DNA of 64,000 nucleotides from Chryseobacterium pennae (GTDB lineage Bacteria > Bacteroidota > Bacteroidia > Flavobacteriales > Weeksellaceae), in assembly GCF_003385515.1 (NCBI RefSeq), contig NZ_QNVT01000023.1:34683-98682 (forward strand). The letters are read 5' to 3'. Under the pieces are notes generated by a model. It saw nothing but the letters and a program-made list of their open reading frames with translations, did no database searches and was not told the DNA's origin. Shown here in pieces: positions 8,271 through 14,825 of this stretch (the first letter of the stretch is position 1; the number at the start of each line of letters is the position of its first letter). The position numbers and the translations under genes were made by a program.

Positions 8271-8393
8271 AGATCTTAGAAGTCAGATTTCAGATCTCAG
8301 ACTAAAAGCTAACTTCAAATTTTAATTTTGTTTTAACTAACAAAGTATTTTCAGCACCAATGTCTGATATGTGAAATCTGATGTCTGAAATCT
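8271..8393. repeat. Inverted-repeat element between purC and purF
   Basis: Two roughly 32-bp arms (8271-8302 and 8362-8393) are imperfect inverted copies of each other. The inner 17 bp (8286-8302 versus 8362-8378) differ at only two positions. Both arms are made of TCAGAT/ATCTGA-type words. The right arm abuts the purC stop codon. It resembles a short interspersed palindromic repeat, but no second copy is in this window. Confidence 0.6.
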
Positions 8394-9115
8394 TATTTCT
8401 GTAAAAGATTTTTAAGACGGTTGTAAATTTCTACATAAGCCTCAGTAACTTCTCCTAAATCTCTTCTGAATCTATCTTTATCTAATTTCTTCATCGTATC
8501 CTTATCCCAAAGTCTGCATGTATCAGGAGAAATCTCGTCTGCAAGGATGATCTCGCCATCTGAAGTTTTTCCTAATTCGATTTTGAAGTCTACAAGGATG
8601 ATGTTCATCTTATCGAACAGATCGATAAGGATCTCATTAATGTCTGATGTTAATTCATACATTTCATCAAGTTCCTCATAAGTAGCAGCTCCTAAAAATA
8701 CGGCATGGTGATCGTTGATAAGCGGATCTCCCAATTCGTCTTTTTTATAGCAGATATCAAAGATTGTTACCGGAGACTTGATTCCTTCCTCTACTCCTAA
8801 TCTTTGTGCCATACTTCCTGCAGAGTAGTTTCTTACCACCATTTCCAAAGGAATAATGGATACTTTTTTTACCAACTGCTCTCTTTCGTCCAATTGTTTG
8901 ATGAAATGAGTTTTGATTCCTTTTTCATTTAAATATTCAAAAATAAGGGTTGTGATCGCGTTGTTCATCTCTCCTTTCAGGTCAACCTGGCCTTTCTTTT
9001 GAGCGTTAAATGCTGTAGCATCGTCTTTGAAACGTACTACTACTTCATCAGGATTATCGGTAGCAAATACCTGTTTTGCTTTCCCCTCGTACAACATTTC
9101 TTTCTTTTGACTCAT
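8393..9115 (-). CDS. purC: SAICAR synthetase
   Basis: The 240-residue phosphoribosylaminoimidazole-succinocarboxamide synthase ligates aspartate to CAIR using ATP in purine synthesis. It has the usual length and the N-terminal LYEGKAKQVF motif, RNYSAGSMAQRLG in the middle, and the family signature ADEISPDTCRLWD near the C-terminus. It is upstream of purF on the same strand, consistent with co-transcription, although the intervening repeat could attenuate or stabilise the message. Confidence 0.98.
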   Translation of the reverse strand: MSQKKEMLYEGKAKQVFATDNPDEVVVRFKDDATAFNAQKKGQVDLKGEMNNAITTLIFEYLNEKGIKTHFIKQLDEREQLVKKVSIIPLEMVVRNYSAGSMAQRLGVEEGIKSPVTIFDICYKKDELGDPLINDHHAVFLGAATYEELDEMYELTSDINEILIDLFDKMNIILVDFKIELGKTSDGEIILADEISPDTCRLWDKDTMKKLDKDRFRRDLGEVTEAYVEIYNRLKNLLQK

Positions 9116-9151
9116 AATTTTACTTTCTAAATTGTAGTTAGATTTATTGAT

Positions 9152-9847
9152 TTATTTTATTATAATTCCTGTTAAGACCGCCAGTCCAAAACTTAACAAT
9201 GTACCAATTAATACATATTCCGTAAGCTTTCTCTGTTTTGCCTGTGCAAGGTCGCTAAACCTGAATACAGATTTGGCAGCCACCATGAAACCTACCCCTT
9301 CCCAGTGATTCACCATAATAAAAGTGAATACCAGCAGACGTTCTAAAATTCCGATATATTTTCCGGCACTTGTTAAAGATTCGGTTTGAATAGTGTTGGG
9401 TCCATCCGGAGCGGGTGTCCAGGATGACAATAGTATTTTGATAAAGATGGAAGCCGGTGTTGTAAGAAACAAGGCTGCCATAAGTATTTTTAAAAACTCC
9501 TGATTCTGTAAAAAACTGAAGTTAAATTCACCAAAATAAAAGGACACCCCTGCAATCACTAAAACATGAAGCAGTTGATCTATGAAAAACCATCTTTTTT
9601 TCGTTTTTGCCTTCTGGAAACTAAGCTTAGCAGCATCAATAATGAAGTGCGTAATGCCAATTAATACAGCAACCCACCAAAGTTGAAGATCCCAAAGAAA
9701 AATAAGACTTAAAGCGATATGAATCAGAATATGAAAGTATAAAAACTTACTTTTCAGTTTATTGTTCTCCTTATCAGCAACCCATGAATTTGGCTGAAGT
9801 ATAAAATCTCCGAGTAGATGTGCCAATATGAGTTTGATAAAGATCAT
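9152..9847 (-). CDS. DUF3307 family membrane protein
   Basis: A 231-residue integral membrane protein. The start HLLGDFILQP and the later GITHFIIDAAKL (His/Asp in membrane-facing helices) are typical of DUF3307, with about six hydrophobic segments. The biochemical function is not established. It follows the SatD-family gene with a 2-nt gap, so the two are probably translationally coupled and expressed from the operator-rich promoter upstream of 10455. This pairing suggests SatD regulates or supports the membrane protein. Confidence 0.85.
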   Translation of the reverse strand: MIFIKLILAHLLGDFILQPNSWVADKENNKLKSKFLYFHILIHIALSLIFLWDLQLWWVAVLIGITHFIIDAAKLSFQKAKTKKRWFFIDQLLHVLVIAGVSFYFGEFNFSFLQNQEFLKILMAALFLTTPASIFIKILLSSWTPAPDGPNTIQTESLTSAGKYIGILERLLVFTFIMVNHWEGVGFMVAAKSVFRFSDLAQAKQRKLTEYVLIGTLLSFGLAVLTGIIIK

Positions 9848-9849
9848 GC

Positions 9850-10455
9850 TTATAGTTCTGATATTTTCTTTCTGAAATACTGATTGGTTTCCACGATGAG
9901 CTCATAGTTGGCTCGTTTCAGTCTCTGGCTTATAGAAGACTGTGAAATAGCAAATCTTTTGGCAAGATCCTCCTGGGTAATATCCTGATTCATGATCATT
10001 TCATGAATAATCTCTGAAGTAGCCATAGTCCAGTTATCAAAATCCTTAGATGACCATTTCAATAAAATATTAAGATCCCTGTCTACAGAATCGTTTGAAG
10101 TTTTAATTGCTACGGTGTGCCCATCACTCTTCAAATCGTCCAGAAGTCTCCCGGAATTCACATAAGCAGTACCATTAGATTCAGTGATCTTTTCAGAAGA
10201 AAAACTTTCTTCACCAATACCTATGGCCATTCTTACATCCAGGTTTTCCTGACTTTTAATAAGGGATTTTATGGCTAGAAAACGCCAGAAAACAGAGTCA
10301 ATACTGCATTTAAACTGAAATTCATCTCCCCTGTAGATTTCCCATGTATAAGGAGCACTTCCCCAGGTTTCGAGAAGATTTTTAAGCTTGGTAATCCAAA
10401 CTTCAGTGTCTGCATGCTGTGAATTTATAATATCACCAGTAATGACCGCTATCAT
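9850..10455 (-). CDS. SatD-family protein with C-terminal HTH
   Basis: A 201-residue protein. The N-terminal MIAVITGDIINS and the YRGDEFQ and AIGIGEE segments are characteristic of the SatD family. The last 40 residues form a helix-turn-helix (EDLAKRFAISQSSISQRLKRANYEL). It starts 9 bp downstream of three phased inverted repeats, so autoregulation through the HTH is a reasonable inference. The first gene of a two-gene unit with the DUF3307 protein. The enzymatic role of the N-terminal domain is unknown. Confidence 0.85.
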   Translation of the reverse strand: MIAVITGDIINSQHADTEVWITKLKNLLETWGSAPYTWEIYRGDEFQFKCSIDSVFWRFLAIKSLIKSQENLDVRMAIGIGEESFSSEKITESNGTAYVNSGRLLDDLKSDGHTVAIKTSNDSVDRDLNILLKWSSKDFDNWTMATSEIIHEMIMNQDITQEDLAKRFAISQSSISQRLKRANYELIVETNQYFRKKISEL

Positions 10456-10463
10456 ACTGCAAA

Positions 10464-10541
10464 TATAAGCATAATTACTTATAAATAAAAAATATAAGCA
10501 GAAACACTTATAGATATTGATTATTAGTGAATATGCTTATA
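10464..10541. promoter_or_regulatory. Three phased TATAAG-N8-CTTATA operators
   Basis: Inverted repeats start at 10464, 10493 and 10522, exactly 29 bp apart. The first two are perfect TATAAG-N8-CTTATA; the third has one mismatch (TATTAG). They end just upstream of the SatD-family start codon. The identical spacing puts the sites on nearly the same helical face roughly every three turns, consistent with cooperative binding by a dimeric HTH protein, most likely the SatD protein itself (inference). Confidence 0.7.
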
Positions 10542-10851
10542 TCGATTATATAGTAACCGTAAGGTTTTTAAGGATTTAGATGAATTTTAAAATTACAAAA
10601 AAGTAAAATAAAATGAAAGGTTTTCATGATGAGCGGAATATTAACTCAACTTTTTTTATATTTTTTTATTCGAGAAGCTGCTTCCTGCTATCCGCTCATA
10701 CTCCTCGCGCCCGGCTTTTCCTGCCGTATGCTGTGGGGTAACCGCTACTATCAGGGCTAAATAACCTTGTCAGGGTTTCAAACCCCGGCAAGGTTAAATT
10801 ATCTCTAAAAAATAAAACCTGTTAGGTTGGTATGAAGTATATACTCTTGCT
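10542..10851. repeat. Intergenic region with a GC-richer, possibly interspersed element
   Basis: From about 10672 to 10800 the composition changes sharply from AT-rich to GC-rich (cctcgcgcccggc and similar). It ends with a hairpin in which AACCTTG pairs with CAAGGTT (about 10770-10797). There is no ORF. The look is that of an interspersed flavobacterial repeat or a structured RNA relic. It lacks a T run on either side, so it is not a simple terminator. Confidence 0.4.
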
Positions 10852-11244
10852 CTATTTCTTAATAAACTGCTGGGTGTGATCATCCAGTCTTAAAATATAG
10901 GTTCCTGTAGGAATTCCTTGTACAGAAATATCTTTCTTGTTTCTGAACGGATCTTTCTCTGTGAGAATCACTTTTCCTGAAAAATCAATGATCTGAGCTG
11001 TTTTTATTTTTTCAATTTCCCCGTTTACAAAAAGGCGATCATATACTGGGTTTGGATATATTCCTAATTTTTTATCTTTGGATGCAATAAGTTCTGTTGT
11101 GGACAGTGTTCCAAGGTTTTGACAGTAATTGGATGGATAAGAGTCCCATTCTCCGATACTAAAATGTACTATTGGGCTGATTGACTGAGCTCTTTCTATA
11201 TAATGAAACATTACCGTTGTTGTTGGATACGTATTTTGTACCAA
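10852..11244 (-). pseudogene. Detached C-terminus (T9SS tail) of the endonuclease I gene
   Basis: The reading frame contains FSIGEWDSYPSNYCQNLG followed by a T9SS sorting domain (GIYPNPVYDRLFVNG through GTYILRLDD to QFIKK). It overlaps the end of the larger frame at 11159 and supplies the tail that frame lacks. One base too many in the A4 run at 11161-11164 (T4 on the coding strand) explains the break: dropping it joins NQPNSTF to SIGEWDS. The listed start is just the first ATG in frame and is not a real start. Confidence 0.8.
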
Positions 11245-12772
11245 TCGCGTCTACAGTAATTGTTTTATTATAAGCGAGTTCTACATAACTTTCGCCTTTG
11301 AAAGTCATGGGATCAGAAGCCGTGACAAATTTAGCCTGATTATTAGAATAACACGATAAAGTAGCTTTGGGATTCAGGATTACAAAAATTTCATTATTGC
11401 CTATTTTACCTTCCAATTCATAAGTATCTGCATTATAAATAGCTCCTGAAACATTATTCTTAAGCTGAATATTAACCCTATAATTATTTAAATTAACTTC
11501 ATGCCCCGTCTTATTTACAATTTCCAATGCATTATTCTTAATAGTATTGGTTATATTATTGGTTCCTGAGATATACTTTGTGATCATAAGATCAGCAGCA
11601 TATGAGTCTGAAGCAATAGTGGCAGCTGTAACAGCATTACTGAACGGAGACTCCAGATATCCTTTATCAAAAGCCTTTACTGTAAATGTATAGGTCGTAG
11701 ACGGGTTCAGGTGATCTATAGTTATAGAAGTTCCTTTGGTAACGGCAACAGGGGTTACTGAGTCATTCATATACACCCTGTATCCTAAAATATCTGTATC
11801 AGGTGATGCAGCCCAATTCAGGTTGACAAAATAAGCATTTTGTTGCGTTGAAACCAGAGATCCGGGAGCTGCAGGAGCAATATTATCCGGGGTTTCAGAC
11901 CAGATCATGCCAATCCATTCGGGATGGTCAATGAACGGATTTCTATTTTTCTGTATGGTATATATTGCATTATTTCTATCGATTTCTCTCTGTGAAACAG
12001 GATCCATTGCACTCCATTGCTTAAGCATAGCAACATAAGGAATATCAATTGCTCTTTCTTCTGTCCCGTCAAGCGGGCATTGATCTGTAGCGGGTGTTAT
12101 TGTTGCAGATGTGCTGTATGCCGTATTAAACGAGCCTAATTTACCTTCATATCTCACAGCGAAATACAGTAAAGTTCTCGCAACATCTCCTTTGAATTCA
12201 TCAATAGGCTCGTACACCCTTCCTGCATAAGGATAATTAGGAATTGCAGCCTTGGATATCTTCGAAGTGTTGGTGAAAGTATAATAATTAGTAGTACCTG
12301 CTATTCCATAAGGATAGTTATTTCTTAGCTGATTGATTCTGGCGTCTGCCGGAACAATAAAATTCAGATCAGAATACATGGGATAATCACTAATCTTAGA
12401 GCTTGTGCTGAATGTACTTTGAGGCATCATGTGCTCTCTGTTATACCCCATTCCTTCAGCACTTGCACCTGAAACCAATTGATCTATTTTGTATTCATAA
12501 GCATCTTGTCCTGATGGGATTTCGGAATAGATATCCAGAAGATATTCCGTATTAGAAGCATTATGATCATAATATTTATCTAGATCCGTCTGGCTGTAAA
12601 GTCCAGGAAGATCATCATAATGCCAATTGACAGTTTTTTCTGAAATAATATCATGAAGTTTAGATTTCAGGGCATAACCAGTTAATCCGGCTGTACCATT
12701 ATAATATCCGGCAGGAGCCTGCGCAGAAATATAAGAAGAAATCAAAATAATAGGAAGTAGAATTTTTTTCAT
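11159..12772 (-). CDS. Secreted endonuclease I family nuclease (frameshifted near the 3' end)
   Basis: The 537-residue frame begins with a signal peptide ending ISA-Q. Residues of about 25-280 form an endonuclease I (EndA/NucM-like) domain, with YNREHMMPQS carrying the catalytic His region, then DLNFIVPADARINQLRNNYPYG and GDVARTLLYFAVRYEG. A fibronectin type III domain follows at about 300-385, then a lamin-tail-like segment (ADLMITKYISGTN onward). The frame stops at a TAG just before the expected T9SS tail, which lies in the next frame at 10852. As read, the product would be secreted to the periplasm but not exported by T9SS. A sequencing error in the short homopolymer is possible. Confidence 0.85.
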   Translation of the reverse strand: MKKILLPIILISSYISAQAPAGYYNGTAGLTGYALKSKLHDIISEKTVNWHYDDLPGLYSQTDLDKYYDHNASNTEYLLDIYSEIPSGQDAYEYKIDQLVSGASAEGMGYNREHMMPQSTFSTSSKISDYPMYSDLNFIVPADARINQLRNNYPYGIAGTTNYYTFTNTSKISKAAIPNYPYAGRVYEPIDEFKGDVARTLLYFAVRYEGKLGSFNTAYSTSATITPATDQCPLDGTEERAIDIPYVAMLKQWSAMDPVSQREIDRNNAIYTIQKNRNPFIDHPEWIGMIWSETPDNIAPAAPGSLVSTQQNAYFVNLNWAASPDTDILGYRVYMNDSVTPVAVTKGTSITIDHLNPSTTYTFTVKAFDKGYLESPFSNAVTAATIASDSYAADLMITKYISGTNNITNTIKNNALEIVNKTGHEVNLNNYRVNIQLKNNVSGAIYNADTYELEGKIGNNEIFVILNPKATLSCYSNNQAKFVTASDPMTFKGESYVELAYNKTITVDAIGTKYVSNNNGNVSLYRKSSVNQPNSTF

Positions 12773-12937
12773 GCCTTAAAAATTGGGAGGCTAAATTAGT
12801 AAAATAAAATACGCAAAAGTTTGAATATTTTATTAAGAAAACATTAAATATTGAAATATAAAAAATTGGAAATTAAAATATTGGGTACGATCCTATTATG
12901 GATGTAATAATTTTTTTTAGCATTCCGTCAATTTGGT

Positions 12938-12945
12938 TATCTTTG
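12938..12945 (+). promoter_or_regulatory. -7 element of the acyl-CoA dehydrogenase gene
   Basis: TATCTTTG fits the Bacteroidetes TAnnTTTG consensus and lies 19 bp before the ATG at 12965. Confidence 0.6.
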
Positions 12946-12964
12946 GGAACTAACTATTATCAAT

Positions 12965-14104
12965 ATGAATACAGAGACAATTGACAACATCAAAATGATA
13001 GCGGAGACAGCTAGAGAATTTGCAGAGAAGAATATCCGACCGAATATTATGGAGTGGGATGAAAGCCAGACTTTTCCAAAAGATTTATTTCACCAACTGG
13101 GAGAAATGGGTTTTATGGGAATCGTAGTTCCTGAGCAGTACGGAGGTTCCGGTTTAGGTTATCACGAATATGTTACTATCCTGGATGAAATTTCTCAGGT
13201 AGACCCGTCTATTGGCCTTTCTGTAGCCGCGCACAACTCTCTTTGTACAAATCATATTTATGAGTTTGGAAATGAAGAACAGAGACATAAATGGCTTCCT
13301 CAGTTGGCTTCCGGAAAAGTAATCGGAGCTTGGGGGTTAACGGAGCACAACACCGGTTCAGATTCAGGAGGTATGTCTACCACTGCCGTGAAAGATGGTG
13401 ATGAATGGATCATCAGCGGAGCTAAAAACTTTATCACCCATGCTATTTCAGGAGATATTGCGGTAGTAATGACCAGAACAGGTGAAATAGGAGCTAAAAA
13501 TAACTCTACGGCTTTTGTTTTAGAAAAAGGAATGCCTGGATTTACTTCAGGAAAAAAAGAAAATAAATTAGGAATGCGTGCTTCTGAAACGGCAGAATTA
13601 ATTTTTGATAATGTACGCGTACCAGATTCTCACCGTTTAGGTGAAGTAGGTGAAGGTTTCAAGCAAGCTATGAAAATCCTTGACGGAGGTAGAATTTCTA
13701 TCGCTGCATTAAGTTTAGGTACTGCAAGAGGAGCTTACAAAGCGGCTTTAAAATATGCTAAAGAAAGACACCAATTCGGAAAATCAATCTCTGAATTCCA
13801 GGCAATCAACTTTATGCTGGCTGATATGGCTACAGAAATTGATGCTTCAGAACTTTTGATTCAAAGAGCAGCAACATTGAAAAATGCGAAACAAAAAATG
13901 ACAAAAGAAGGAGCAATGGCAAAATTATATGCTTCTGAAGCTTGTGTAAGAATTTCCAACAATGCTGTTCAGATCTTCGGAGGTTACGGATATACAAAAG
14001 ACTTCCCAGCTGAGAAATTCTACAGAGATTCTAAGCTTTGCACTATTGGTGAAGGAACTTCTGAGATCCAGAGACTGGTGATCGGAAGAGATATTACAAA
14101 ATAA
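12965..14104 (+). CDS. Acyl-CoA dehydrogenase
   Basis: A 379-residue FAD-dependent dehydrogenase that introduces an alpha-beta double bond into acyl-CoA, passing electrons to ETF. The landmarks are WGLTEHNTGSDSGG (flavin contact), ERHQFGKSISEFQAI, and QIFGGYGYTKDFPAEKFYRDSK. The C-terminal GEGTSEIQ carries the catalytic glutamate at about 363, the position used by short- and branched-chain enzymes. Substrate chain length cannot be decided here. The DinB gene starts 19 bp downstream, so they are probably co-transcribed. Confidence 0.95.
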   Translation: MNTETIDNIKMIAETAREFAEKNIRPNIMEWDESQTFPKDLFHQLGEMGFMGIVVPEQYGGSGLGYHEYVTILDEISQVDPSIGLSVAAHNSLCTNHIYEFGNEEQRHKWLPQLASGKVIGAWGLTEHNTGSDSGGMSTTAVKDGDEWIISGAKNFITHAISGDIAVVMTRTGEIGAKNNSTAFVLEKGMPGFTSGKKENKLGMRASETAELIFDNVRVPDSHRLGEVGEGFKQAMKILDGGRISIAALSLGTARGAYKAALKYAKERHQFGKSISEFQAINFMLADMATEIDASELLIQRAATLKNAKQKMTKEGAMAKLYASEACVRISNNAVQIFGGYGYTKDFPAEKFYRDSKLCTIGEGTSEIQRLVIGRDITK

Positions 14105-14123
14105 TTTTAATCTCTTCATACAA

Positions 14124-14621
14124 ATGATCAAACAGGCACTTTTAGGTGAATTTCTGCATGAAGCGGAAAACACCAGAAAAATTTTAAAAGCAATCCCTGA
14201 CAGCGCTTTAGACTGGAAACCGTCTGAAAAAAACTGGACTACCGGTCAGCTAGCCTCTCATATTGCAGAAGTTTACAACTGGTACGACCCTACCTTTAAC
14301 CAGGATGTTTTTGACATGGGTAACTATCAGTACGATAAAGGTGATATTTCCAAAGCTGAAAATATTGTAGCGAAATTTGAAGAAAATGTAGCTAGAGCAC
14401 AGAAAGTCCTGGAAGATTCCGATGAAAGCACTTATTTCAACGAATGGAAGATGGAAATGAATGGGAATGCTATATTCCCTGCTTCTCCAAGAATCCAGGT
14501 TGTAAGAGGTTTTCTTTACAATCATTTGTACCATCACAGAGGTGAGCTGGTTGTTTATTTAAGATCAACCGGAAATAAAGTTCCCGGTCTTTACGGCCCT
14601 ACTGCTGATGATAAAATGTAA
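14124..14621 (+). CDS. DinB family protein
   Basis: A 165-residue four-helix DinB/YfiT-type protein. The metal-binding histidines are visible as TGQLASHIAE near residue 50 and NHLYHHRGEL near residue 135. Family members include thiol transferases and uncharacterised stress proteins, so no reaction is assigned. It is 19 bp behind the acyl-CoA dehydrogenase and ends at a strong terminator. Confidence 0.9.
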   Translation: MIKQALLGEFLHEAENTRKILKAIPDSALDWKPSEKNWTTGQLASHIAEVYNWYDPTFNQDVFDMGNYQYDKGDISKAENIVAKFEENVARAQKVLEDSDESTYFNEWKMEMNGNAIFPASPRIQVVRGFLYNHLYHHRGELVVYLRSTGNKVPGLYGPTADDKM

Positions 14622-14646
14622 CTAAAAATTATTTTAATTGATAATG

Positions 14647-14679
14647 AATGACATGCGTAAATTACGCATGTCATTTTTT
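14647..14679 (+). terminator. Terminator after the DinB gene
   Basis: A 14-bp perfect stem (AATGACATGCGTAA / TTACGCATGTCATT) is followed by TTTT. Confidence 0.9.
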
Positions 14680-14788
14680 CATTTTGGGACATTGTCATTT
14701 TAAGGATATTCAATGTATTACATAATATGTTAAATGAACAGTCAAAAAAATTCTTAAAAATTTTTGTTTTTCGTAATATAATTTTTAT

Positions 14789-14796
14789 TAATTTCG
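14789..14796 (+). promoter_or_regulatory. -7 element of metzincin copy 1
   Basis: TAATTTCG is a TAnnTTCG variant of the Bacteroidetes -7 element, 29 bp before the ATG at 14826. Confidence 0.45.
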
Positions 14797-14825
14797 ATTT
14801 ACCATAATAAAAACAAATATTTAAT

